From positions 1 to 13,262 of the forward strand of contig JBJOKR010000138.1 of NCBI GenBank assembly GCA_046045995.1: a stretch of DNA of 13,262 nucleotides. Reading direction: 5' to 3'. This stretch comes from Indioceanicola sp046045995 (GTDB taxonomy: Bacteria > Pseudomonadota > Alphaproteobacteria > Azospirillales > Azospirillaceae). How positions within the stretch are numbered: the first letter of the stretch is position 1; every line of letters starts with the position of its first letter. The translations under genes were made by a program, and so were the position numbers. Below, one piece after another: positions 1-6,999 of this stretch. Below the pieces are notes generated by a model. The model was not told the origin of the DNA. It made no database searches and saw only the letters and a program-made list of their open reading frames with translations.

Positions 1-2
1 AT

Positions 3-617
3 CGGTCGGCAGAGGGCTGCTACGCCCCCAAGATAGTGGGCTCCTATGAGCAGGAACTTCATCCCCATATCGAGGCCGCTATCGCGCGCGGCTATGGACA
101 CGTCGTGAACATCGGAATGGCCGAAGGCTATTATGCAACAGGGATGGCATTGCGGTTACCAGATGCCATTGTCGACGCTTTTGATCTGAACGAAGAGACC
201 CATCCTGTTGCCCGGCGTCTGGCTGCGATGAATGGCGTTGCGGATCGTGTGCGGATCGGGGGCCGGTTTTGCGGCGATGATTTCTCCCGCTACCCGGCGG
301 GTGACACGCTCGTCATCTGCGACATCGAAGGGGCGGAAGATGAACTCCTAGACCCGCAGCTCTATCCTGCACTGGCCGGCTTCGACATCATTGTGGAACT
401 GCATGAATGCCCGAAACCTGGCCTGTCTGATCGCATGGCAGCCCGATTTGCCGCTACACACAATATCACCCGCGTGCCCCATGGCGGTCGGGAAATTCCC
501 GATATTCCTATACTTCAAGAATTCGGTCATCTTGACCAGTTATTGACTTTTTGGGAATGGCGATCAGGTCCGACACCCTGGGCGGTCATGATCAATAGCA
601 CCCATCATTCAAAGTGA
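3..617 (+). CDS. FkbM-like SAM-dependent methyltransferase, 5' partial
   Basis: Probable S-adenosylmethionine-dependent methyltransferase of the FkbM-like Rossmann type, with unknown acceptor. The reading frame is open to the window edge; the codons before the GTG at 36 translate to a stretch ending GCYAPKIVGSYEQELHP, which reads as ordinary protein, so the real start lies upstream and 204 residues are visible. Motif I is VVNIGMAEGYYATG (the glycine-rich SAM loop, ending E-G), followed by an acidic strand end VDAFDLNEE, and then CDIEGAEDELL, matching the D-x-E-G-x-E signature of FkbM enzymes. The C-terminus contains FWEWRSGPTPWAVM and ends normally at TGA. Base composition is lower in GC than the H-NOX operon, which hints at an accessory gene. 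Family members often modify glycans or surface polymers, but no neighbour here fixes the substrate. The fold call is fairly sure; the substrate is unknown. Confidence 0.75.
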   Translation, partial: RSAEGCYAPKIVGSYEQELHPHIEAAIARGYGHVVNIGMAEGYYATGMALRLPDAIVDAFDLNEETHPVARRLAAMNGVADRVRIGGRFCGDDFSRYPAGDTLVICDIEGAEDELLDPQLYPALAGFDIIVELHECPKPGLSDRMAARFAATHNITRVPHGGREIPDIPILQEFGHLDQLLTFWEWRSGPTPWAVMINSTHHSK

Positions 618-808
618 AATCCGCTGACATGATGGTCTGTTCCCATGGCGGTGCTTAGATGGCATCCGGCTGTTCGAGGGTCCGTTTGAAAACCCCACCT
701 GTGGCTGATGCGGCTTGCGAGGAGCGACCCCACGGCGAGGTGGATCATGGCCTTGGAAACGTCGATCCGCTTTTCGTAGTCGCAGACCAGGTGGCGCCAG
801 CGGATCAT
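605..808 (-). pseudogene. IS5-family transposase, C-terminal fragment
   Basis: A 67-codon open fragment containing the tail of an IS5-type DDE transposase: RWRHLVCDYEKRIDVSKAMI is the helix around the last catalytic glutamate region, and the following residues match the usual ending of this subgroup. The frame reads through the candidate left terminal repeat (678-693) and stops outside it, as transposases of this type sometimes do. Upstream it meets the truncated N-terminal fragment in another frame, so no functional protein can be made. Confidence 0.65.
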
Positions 809-975
809 CCCCGACCGGCATGCTCACGATCGATCATCAGGGCCACATCGTGGATGGTGCGGAACAGCCGGCGGCGCACGAAGACGCGGAACCACCAGTA
901 GATCGTCTGCCATGGCCCACATCCCGGGCTTGCGTTACGCCGCCAAACCCGCTTCAACCGCTTTCAAACAGACTC
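678..975 (-). mobile_element. IS5-family insertion sequence relic, internally deleted (~300 bp)
   Basis: A dead insertion sequence read on the minus strand. The N-terminal part of a transposase is visible at about 912-811 (WQTIYWWFRVFVRRRLFRTI, then HDVALMIDREHAGRG) and is joined directly, out of frame, to a C-terminal part at 808-605 (MIRWRHLVCDYEKRIDVSKA, then MIHLAVGSLLASRISH). The first frame hits TGA exactly at the junction. These two blocks normally lie several hundred residues of DDE catalytic core apart, so the core has been deleted. Candidate terminal inverted repeats are GGGTCCGTTTGAAAAC at 678-693 and GAGTCTGTTTGAAAGC read on the minus strand from 975 to 960, 13 of 16 matching by hand count. 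No clear target duplication was found. It cannot encode a transposase, but its ends could in principle be used in trans by a full-length relative. Confidence 0.72.
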
Positions 976-1128
976 TGATGGATCCCCGGCCTTGTCGATG
1001 CAGGCCCCCCTGCTTTCCGGTTCCAAAGGATAGGGCGCCCGCTTGGGTGTTCCGGCCGGGACGCAGCATGCCTATCATCTGGAACGGTTTTCTACGGGCC
1101 GGTGAAAAGGGATTGGTGGAAGGCAGCG
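976..1128. other. Leader region of the H-NOX operon
   Basis: A 153-bp stretch between the IS5 relic and the H-NOX start with no coding signal. It should contain the promoter of the three-gene operon, but no convincing sigma-70, sigma-54 or FNR/NnrR-type site was found by eye. A short GCAGG/CCTGC inverted repeat with a C4 loop lies at 1000-1013, and the palindrome CCGGCCGG occurs near 1050. The Shine-Dalgarno sequence GGAAGG at 1118-1123 sits five bases before ATG 1129 and decides that start. Confidence 0.4.
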
Positions 1129-1677
1129 ATGAAGGGAATGGTATTCCGTGAGTTCTGCGACATGGTGGAGCGGCACCATTCGCCCGAACTGCTGGACGAG
1201 TTGATCCAGGGAGCGGACCTGCCCTCCGGCGGCGCCTATACAAGCGTCGGAACCTATGACCATAGGGAAATGCTGACCCTTGTCGGGGGTCTTTCCCGCT
1301 GCACGGGGCTTGCCGCGGGGGATCTGGTGCATGGTTTCGGGCGGCACCTGCTGGGGGTGTTCCGGGCCAAGTATCCCGCTTTCTTTGAAGCTGCCGCGGA
1401 TGGTTACGCCTTCCTCGACTCGATCGACCGCACAATCCATGTGGAGGTGCGCAAGCTCTACCCCGATGCGGAGCTGCCGCGGTTCGATTGCAGCCGACTG
1501 ACCAACGAGGGGATGCGCCTTGACTACAGCTCCGGCCGCCCTTTCGCCCATCTGGCGCATGGCCTGATCGAGGCGACTATGGAGCATTACGGCCACGCGG
1601 TGGACATCACCCGGGAGGACCTGGCCCCCGGTGACGGTACAAGGGCACGCTTCATGATCAGGCCGAGAGCCGGGTAA
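1129..1677 (+). CDS. Stand-alone H-NOX (heme-nitric oxide/oxygen-binding) sensor protein
   Basis: Cytosolic gas sensor that binds ferrous heme and, in characterised relatives, regulates a neighbouring histidine kinase or diguanylate cyclase. The 182 residues match the usual length of bacterial stand-alone H-NOX proteins. Seen in sequence: MKGMVFREFCDMVE at the N-terminus, ADLPSGGAYTSVGTYDH (29-45), the proximal heme-ligand histidine H104 in IHVEVRKLYPDAELP, and the heme-propionate motif Y-x-S-x-R as Y133, S135, R137. The position equivalent to Tyr140 of the O2-binding Thermoanaerobacter protein is L142, so no distal-pocket tyrosine is visible and NO selectivity is inferred. A GTG at 1102 could extend the frame by nine residues, but ATG 1129 has a good ribosome site and matches the family N-terminus. 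It is followed after nine bases by its presumed partner kinase. Confidence 0.95.
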   Translation: MKGMVFREFCDMVERHHSPELLDELIQGADLPSGGAYTSVGTYDHREMLTLVGGLSRCTGLAAGDLVHGFGRHLLGVFRAKYPAFFEAAADGYAFLDSIDRTIHVEVRKLYPDAELPRFDCSRLTNEGMRLDYSSGRPFAHLAHGLIEATMEHYGHAVDITREDLAPGDGTRARFMIRPRAG

Positions 1678-1686
1678 GGCACCAGA

Positions 1687-3861
1687 ATGGATCAGTGTCC
1701 GCAGGAATCCGACCAGCCACCGCCCGGCGTGCCCCCACGCATGGTTCCAGAGACCCGGCTGCTGCGTGAGCGGGCAGCGCGGGAGGAGGCCGAACGCCTT
1801 CTGGAGGAGAAGAGCCGGGAGCTGTTCCTGAAAAACCAGGAGCTGTCGATCCTCAACGCAAGCCTTGAACGGCTGGTGGATGAACGGACTGCGGCCCTGC
1901 GCGCGGCTCTTGACCGGGCGGAAGCCGGCAGCCGGGCCAAGTCCGACTTTCTCGCAGCGATGAGCCATGAGCTGCGCACCCCCCTGAATGCCATTCTCGG
2001 CATGTCCGAACAGCTCGCCTGTACAGAACTGGGGGAGGAGCGGGCGGAGATGGTGGGGATCATCGCCCGCTCAGGAGAGATGCTGCTGGCCATCGTCAAC
2101 GATGTCCTGGACTTCTCCCGCATCGAGGCAGGCGCCCTGACCGTGGACCTACAGCCGGTCGACCCGGCCCGCTGCACCCACGAAGCGCTTGAACTGCTGT
2201 CCGGACGGGCGGCGGAGAAGGGGCTGTGCTTCGGCCTTTGCCTGCGGCCGGAGGTGCCCGCCCGGCTCCAGGCGGACCCGATGCGGCTGCGCCAATGCGT
2301 CCTCAACCTGGCCGGAAACGCGGTCAAGTTCACGGAGCGGGGCGGGGTCCGGATCGATTTGTCAGTCCCGGTGGGGGCCGACGTGCTGCGGATCGCCGTC
2401 AGCGACACGGGGATCGGCATTCCAGAGGACCGCCACCCCCTTCTGTTCGCCGCCTTCACGCAGGCCGACCAGGGTATCGGCCGCCGCTACGGCGGGACCG
2501 GCCTGGGCCTCGCCATCACGCGGCGGCTGGTGGAAGCGATGGGGGGAACGATGGGCTTCCGCTCCGCACCCGGGGAAGGGTCCACCTTCTGGATCGACCT
2601 GCCCCTGCTTCAGGGCGGCAGCCGGGTCCCGTTCCTTCCCCCGTCACCCGCCGCCCCCGCCGGTCTGATGCTGGTCGCCCCCCCGGGGGCGGAGCGGGAC
2701 ATGCTGCTTGCCCATGCCGATGCCGCGGCCGTCCCGGTGGAGGAGCTGACCCTGGACGCTGTCGCCGCGCGGGCACGGACGGACGCATCGGTGCCCGGCC
2801 CGGTCTATCTCGATCTCGCGGACGACCCGGTCGCGGTCCTGACCCTGGTGAGCGATCTGCGCGACCGTGGCACCAGCGTGTTCGTGGCGGCGGGCTCCCG
2901 GCACCTTGGCGATCTGAGGCTGGCTGCCGATATCGGCGCGGTCGCTCTGCGCAAGCCCCTGGGTCCGGCCGCGTTGCAGGCCATCCTGGGCGGTCGGACC
3001 GGGAGGGCACCGACCCCCTGGCAGGGGACAACGACATCCTACGCCCCGCCGGATCTGACGGCAGCCCGGGCGGCGGGGGCCGTCATCCTGGTGGCGGAGG
3101 ATAATCCCTTCAACCGTGAAGTGGTCCAGCGTATGCTGGGCCGATTGGGGATTCACGCCGACCTTGCGGTGGACGGGCGTGAGGCGGTGGAACGGCTGGC
3201 CCAGGGGGGCCACGGCCTGGTCCTGACCGACCTGCACATGCCGGAGATGGACGGTATCGGGCTGGTCACGGCGATCCGCCGGGGGGAAACGGCGGCTGCG
3301 TCGGATATTCCGGTGATCGCGCTGACGGCCGATGCCTTCCCCGAGACGGCCCGCCGCTGTCTGGCTGCCGGCATGGATGCGGTGCTGACAAAGCCGATCC
3401 GCCAGTCGGAGCTTGAGGCCGAGCTGGTTGCCCGGCTGCCGGGCGCGATGGCGTTGCGCCGGGCGGCGATGGAGAGCGCGACGATGCTTGTTGCGCCTGC
3501 CGGTCCGGCACTCGGCGCCGCCCTCGACGCCCGTCTGCTGGTGCGGGACATGGGCTTTTCCATACAGGAGGTACCGGACATCCTGCGCACCTTCGTCGGC
3601 TATGTCCGGCCCCGGCTGAATGAGCTGGGGGTGATGGTTATGACTGGCCGAATGGAAGAGGCCGCGGCCATGGCCCACCACCTGAAGGGATCAGCCCGGT
3701 CCGTTGGCGCAACCCAACTGGGCGATATGCTGGACACCCTTGACCGCATCTGCCGCACGGGCGGCCCCGGTGCGGTGGATCTGGCCTGGGCCCTCGGCCC
3801 CGCCTTCGCGGCAGTGGAGGCGGACATCGCCCGCCTCTCCGGCCCGCCGGGAGAACGCTGA
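1687..3861 (+). CDS. H-NOX-associated soluble hybrid histidine kinase (HisKA-HATPase-pseudoREC-REC-Hpt)
   Basis: A 724-residue cytoplasmic hybrid kinase, the probable signalling partner of the H-NOX upstream. No membrane segments or PAS/GAF domain are visible. Residues ~22-85 form a charged heptad-like coiled coil; the H-box MSHELRTPLN holds phospho-acceptor H94. The ATPase domain carries the N-box (N207-N211), G1 DTGIGI (240-245) and G2 GGTGLGL (269-275). Residues ~325-438 resemble a receiver fold but lack the usual acidic pocket and phospho-Asp. A complete receiver follows (E471/D472, D515 in LTDLHMPEMDG, T547, K569), then an Hpt domain with HHLKG (H664). The predicted relay is H94 to D515 to H664 and then an external receiver. 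It starts nine bases after the H-NOX stop with AAGG upstream, and ends four bases before the next gene, so the three are co-transcribed. In Vibrio and Shewanella related kinases are inhibited by NO-bound H-NOX; the same here is inference. Confidence 0.93.
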   Translation: MDQCPQESDQPPPGVPPRMVPETRLLRERAAREEAERLLEEKSRELFLKNQELSILNASLERLVDERTAALRAALDRAEAGSRAKSDFLAAMSHELRTPLNAILGMSEQLACTELGEERAEMVGIIARSGEMLLAIVNDVLDFSRIEAGALTVDLQPVDPARCTHEALELLSGRAAEKGLCFGLCLRPEVPARLQADPMRLRQCVLNLAGNAVKFTERGGVRIDLSVPVGADVLRIAVSDTGIGIPEDRHPLLFAAFTQADQGIGRRYGGTGLGLAITRRLVEAMGGTMGFRSAPGEGSTFWIDLPLLQGGSRVPFLPPSPAAPAGLMLVAPPGAERDMLLAHADAAAVPVEELTLDAVAARARTDASVPGPVYLDLADDPVAVLTLVSDLRDRGTSVFVAAGSRHLGDLRLAADIGAVALRKPLGPAALQAILGGRTGRAPTPWQGTTTSYAPPDLTAARAAGAVILVAEDNPFNREVVQRMLGRLGIHADLAVDGREAVERLAQGGHGLVLTDLHMPEMDGIGLVTAIRRGETAAASDIPVIALTADAFPETARRCLAAGMDAVLTKPIRQSELEAELVARLPGAMALRRAAMESATMLVAPAGPALGAALDARLLVRDMGFSIQEVPDILRTFVGYVRPRLNELGVMVMTGRMEEAAAMAHHLKGSARSVGATQLGDMLDTLDRICRTGGPGAVDLAWALGPAFAAVEADIARLSGPPGER

Positions 3862-3865
3862 CATC

Positions 3866-5503
3866 ATGAGCTTGGCCAATCTCAAGATCCTGGTCATCGA
3901 CGATGATCCCTTTTACCGCCGGATCACCCACCAAGCCCTCATGTCGCTCCAAGTTCTCCGGGTGATCGAGGCGTCGGGCGCCGAGGAAGGTCTGACCATC
4001 GCACGGATGGGCCGACCCGATGTGGTGCTTTGCGATCTTGGTATGTCGCCGCTGTCGGGCCTGGACTTCCTGGACCGGGTCCGGGCCGATCCCGCCGTGG
4101 CCGACTTGCCGGTGGTGATGCTGACCAGCCATGCGGAACAGGAGACAGTACGGGAGGCAACCCGCCGCTCCGTGGACGGATATGTGTTGAAGCCAGCCTC
4201 TGCCGGCAATCTGCGCGACCACATCCTGGCCGCCATCCGCCGCCGCAGCCGGCCGGAGGCACGGATGGAGGATGGCCTGCCGGTGGAGCTGGAGCGGCAG
4301 CTTGAGGTACTGGCGGCGACCTGCGACATTCCAGCCCTGTCCCTCGCCGTGGTCCGCACCGGCCAGCCGCCGCTGTTCTGGCAGCGGGGCCGCGCGTCCC
4401 TTGCCTTCGATGTGGAAGTGACAAACCGCAGCCTGTTCAATCAGGGATCCGTGGGTGACCACCTGTTGTCGGTTCTTGTGTTGATGCTGGTGGAACAGGG
4501 TGCCCTGCTCCTGGATGAACCGATCGGCGCCCGGTTGCCGGACCTGCCCTCCGTCCTCGGTCGGCCGACCCTGGATCAGGTGCTGCGCCATGTCAGCGGC
4601 CTTCCGGACAACCTGGCGCATGATCGGCCCTGGTTCGCACCGGGCACGTCCTGGGCGCCAAGCCCCGGGGAAACGGAGGTCCTGGTCCGGCTGGTGGAGC
4701 GGGCGACAGGCATGCGACTGGCCCAGGCGATCACACGCATGCTGCTGCGGTCGCTGGCCTTGCCTCTGGCCCGGATCGACGAGCCGGGACGGGTGGTGGC
4801 CGGACGGGCCGAGGGATATCGCCGGACCGAGGATGGCGGCTGGATGGTCTGCCCGGGGGAAAAGGCTGGGTCAACGACCGGGGTGCTGATGTCTGCCATG
4901 GATGCCGCGATCTGGGAGATGTCCCTGCGCGGCCAGCTCCTCTCGGATCGATCCCGCCGGGCCTTGTTCGCGGCGACGCAGCTGAATGGCCACCGGACGC
5001 TTCCCTTCGGCATGGGCTGGAATGTGGATGAGGTCGCAGGACGGGCGCTATACTGGCAATCCGGCGTCCAAGGGGGCCATGCCGCAGCTTGGTTCCGCCG
5101 CCCGGCCGCCGGGCTTTCGGTCCATGTCATGGCCAGTTCCCCCGATGCCAGGCGGGCCGTACGGCGGATGGCCCTGCTGGTGATGGAAAGGATGTCGTCC
5201 GGGGCCACGCCGCTGGGGCTTTTCCCCATGGAGGATCCGGACCCCGGCTTCACCAACCGCCTGCGCCGCCTCCTCACGCCGGGGGATGGAACCTCCCAGG
5301 ACCTGCTGGCACCGGACCTTCGGCCGGGCTTCAAGGTCAACCCCTTCCGCCTTGATGACGACGCCGGATTGGTACCGCTGGAAATCTACACCAAGGGGGG
5401 AACAGTGTTTCGCCGCTACCGGACCCATGACCGGGGAGAACCTGCCCATCTTCTTGTTGGTATCGACGGCGACGGTAGGATTGGCTGGCTGTCCATGCTG
5501 TAG
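3866..5503 (+). CDS. Response regulator fused to a catalytically degenerate serine-beta-lactamase/PBP-like domain
   Basis: A 545-residue protein with an N-terminal receiver (residues ~5-125: acidic D12-D14, phospho-acceptor D57 in VLCDLGMSPLSGLDFL, T87, K109) joined to a class-C-beta-lactamase-like domain (~140-440). The fold is recognisable from LFNQGSVGD, LVEQGALLLDEPI, LRHVSGLPD, the PGTSW turn and LVERATG. The catalytic set is broken: S195 is kept but the SxxK lysine is D198; YxN is replaced by P265-S266-P267; the H/K-T-G strand reads Q398-S399-G400. A further ~95 residues (451-545) end in a strand-rich segment. No signal peptide is present, so it should sit in the cytoplasm, unlike most of the family. 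ATG 3866 has GGGAGAA nine bases upstream; starts further upstream would overlap the kinase. It is probably the phosphorelay output, with the lactamase fold acting as a binding or interaction module; the target is unknown. Confidence 0.9.
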   Translation: MSLANLKILVIDDDPFYRRITHQALMSLQVLRVIEASGAEEGLTIARMGRPDVVLCDLGMSPLSGLDFLDRVRADPAVADLPVVMLTSHAEQETVREATRRSVDGYVLKPASAGNLRDHILAAIRRRSRPEARMEDGLPVELERQLEVLAATCDIPALSLAVVRTGQPPLFWQRGRASLAFDVEVTNRSLFNQGSVGDHLLSVLVLMLVEQGALLLDEPIGARLPDLPSVLGRPTLDQVLRHVSGLPDNLAHDRPWFAPGTSWAPSPGETEVLVRLVERATGMRLAQAITRMLLRSLALPLARIDEPGRVVAGRAEGYRRTEDGGWMVCPGEKAGSTTGVLMSAMDAAIWEMSLRGQLLSDRSRRALFAATQLNGHRTLPFGMGWNVDEVAGRALYWQSGVQGGHAAAWFRRPAAGLSVHVMASSPDARRAVRRMALLVMERMSSGATPLGLFPMEDPDPGFTNRLRRLLTPGDGTSQDLLAPDLRPGFKVNPFRLDDDAGLVPLEIYTKGGTVFRRYRTHDRGEPAHLLVGIDGDGRIGWLSML

Positions 5504-5538
5504 AAAGCTGGCACCGGGGTTTGTGCCGGACATCCGCG

Positions 5539-5558
5539 GAAACCGTCGGGCCGGTTTC
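5539..5558. terminator. Hairpin between convergent operons, possible bidirectional terminator
   Basis: Perfect 7-bp stem GAAACCG/CGGTTTC with a 6-base loop lies in the 66-bp gap between the receiver/pseudo-lactamase gene and the converging DedA-like gene. The GAAA...TTTC ends give short A/T flanks on both strands, but there is no true U-tract, so Rho-independent function is only possible. Confidence 0.4.
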
Positions 5559-5569
5559 AATGATCCCGT

Positions 5570-6253
5570 TCAGCGTCCGGGCGCCGGGCCTGGGGCGGCG
5601 GCGCGCCCGGCTTCGATCGCGGTCAGCAGCCGGTCGGCGGCCCGCCAGCGGCGCAGCAAGCCGGGAGCGCGGGCGCCGATCAGGGTATAGGCACAGGCCG
5701 GAACCACCCGCCCCGCCGCCACCGCCGCCCCGATGGCAAACGGCGGCAATCCTGCCAGGGCGCAGACGATCACCGCTGTGCGCGGCGGCCAGGGCAGCAT
5801 GGCCAGCACCGCCAGGGCGATCAGGCCATGGCGTTCCACCGCCGCCAGCACGGCCACCCCCGTCCCGTCCTGGCCCATCCCGTCGGTAAGGGTCGCACCG
5901 AACAGGGTTTCCAGCAGGGGCCTGCCCAGTTCCTGGATCGCCAACGCCGTCAACACCGCCCCCAGCCCCGTCGCCAGGACGAAGGCCAGGGCCAGATGCC
6001 ACCAGCGCCGCGGCAGCAGCACCGACAGCCCCAGCAGCAGCATCTGGTTTGGCAGGAAGGGCAGCACATGATCGGTCAGCGGGAAGACACTGACCGCCGG
6101 CAGGAACCAGGGCCGATCCGCCCGCCGTTCCAGCGCCAGCACCAGCCTGGCCGCGCGCGAAGGCGGGACGACAGGGGGCACCGGCGCGGTGGGGAGCAGC
6201 GGGGCGGCCGGGCACACGTCGGGTGTTGACACCGCCCTTGGTTGCTCACCCAT
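5570..6253 (-). CDS. DedA/VTT-like (SNARE-associated family) integral membrane protein
   Basis: A 227-residue inner-membrane protein with a proline-rich cytosolic N-terminus (1-32) and about four to five hydrophobic segments: ~62-80, ~84-108, ~132-153 and ~157-192. The region MLPWPPRTAVIVCALAGLPP followed by a G-R in the next helix (181-182) resembles the PGPPFK...G(V)...GR signature of YqaA/DedA-type proteins, which act in envelope lipid handling and membrane homeostasis. Sequence similarity is distant, so the family call is moderate. The frame is open further upstream, but ATG 6253 is preferred: it lies one base after the TGA of the preceding gene (TGAGATG), which implies translational coupling. 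It is the last gene of the five-gene minus-strand operon. No ribosome site stronger than the coupling arrangement is apparent. Its biochemical function is not known from sequence. Confidence 0.6.
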   Translation of the reverse strand: MGEQPRAVSTPDVCPAAPLLPTAPVPPVVPPSRAARLVLALERRADRPWFLPAVSVFPLTDHVLPFLPNQMLLLGLSVLLPRRWWHLALAFVLATGLGAVLTALAIQELGRPLLETLFGATLTDGMGQDGTGVAVLAAVERHGLIALAVLAMLPWPPRTAVIVCALAGLPPFAIGAAVAAGRVVPACAYTLIGARAPGLLRRWRAADRLLTAIEAGRAAAPGPAPGR

Positions 6254-6254
6254 C

Positions 6255-6989
6255 TCAGCCCCCGGCCGCCGGTGTGAAATCATGCACGGTCCAGACCGAC
6301 CGGGCGGTGCCGGTGGACAGGTCATAGGGTTCCGGCTGCCCTTCATACTGGATCAGGCGCCCGCTGCGGCGGTCCACCAGCAGGCGGAAACTATCCCCCA
6401 TGAAGAAGGTCTGGACCAGGATATCGGTGGATCGCAGCTCCACCTGAAACGTCTCCTGCGTCACCGCCGTGATCCGGGCCCGCATGGGGGCGGATTTCAG
6501 GGCCTTTGTCACCGGCACGCGGAACCGATGCTCCCGCAGGTCGGGTCGGGCCCGCAGCAACTCCGCCAGGCGCGGGGCCACCTGGCCGACGGACAGGACC
6601 TCCCCCGCCACGGTTTCGCTGCGCGGGTCGGCCCCGTCCTGAAGCGGGGTGAAGGTCAGGCGGTCACCGTCCAGGGTGACGCGCACCGGTTCCCCGCCGG
6701 GGCGGGTATCGGTCACCACCAGATCGATCAGGCTGCCGTCGCGCAGCCGGCTTTCCTCTCCATAGAAGATCTGGCCGTCGCGGCTGAAGCTGCGGCGGAC
6801 GGTGCGGATGCCGGTGGCCGGATCCTCGGTCACCGTCTCCGCCAGGGTCCAGCGTTCCGCCGTGTCCTTGCGGTTGGTGAAGTCGATCACCGCCTGCCGC
6901 GTTTCCGCCGCCGCCGGCAGGGCCAAGGGGGGTAGGGTCAAGCAGGGTAGGGCCAGGGCGGCGGCCAGAAGAAGCAGGGTGGGGCGCAT
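6255..6989 (-). CDS. Exported protein of unknown function
   Basis: A 244-residue protein with a clear Sec signal peptide: MRPT, then a long Leu/Ala-rich core, with probable cleavage around residue 28 (LPAAA-ET). A cysteine at 16 is inside the hydrophobic core and not in a convincing lipobox, so a soluble periplasmic protein is more likely than a lipoprotein. The mature part is rich in alternating beta-strand patterns (for example TGIRTVRRSFSRDGQIFYGE and DRLTFTPLQDG) and ends with LVDRRSGRLIQYEGQPEPYD, resembling periplasmic beta-barrel-like or lipocalin-like folds with a conserved substrate-reporting tail. I do not recognise the family. It starts ten bases after the SDR stop, with AGGA overlapping that stop and the 10-mer GGACCCGACC just before ATG. 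The gene downstream is translationally coupled to it. Confidence 0.75.
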   Translation of the reverse strand: MRPTLLLLAAALALPCLTLPPLALPAAAETRQAVIDFTNRKDTAERWTLAETVTEDPATGIRTVRRSFSRDGQIFYGEESRLRDGSLIDLVVTDTRPGGEPVRVTLDGDRLTFTPLQDGADPRSETVAGEVLSVGQVAPRLAELLRARPDLREHRFRVPVTKALKSAPMRARITAVTQETFQVELRSTDILVQTFFMGDSFRLLVDRRSGRLIQYEGQPEPYDLSTGTARSVWTVHDFTPAAGG

Positions 6990-6999
6990 GGGTCGGGTC

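Noticed and set aside
1000..1013. GCAGG/CCTGC hairpin upstream of H-NOX as a regulatory structure
   Set aside because: A 5-bp stem in GC-rich DNA is expected by chance; no associated promoter or U-tract.
2226..3104. Long alternative frames over the kinase gene, including 2226-3104 (+) and 2644-3681 (-)
   Set aside because: They are Arg/Pro/Gly-rich shadows of GC-rich coding DNA; the kinase frame carries all the conserved motifs.
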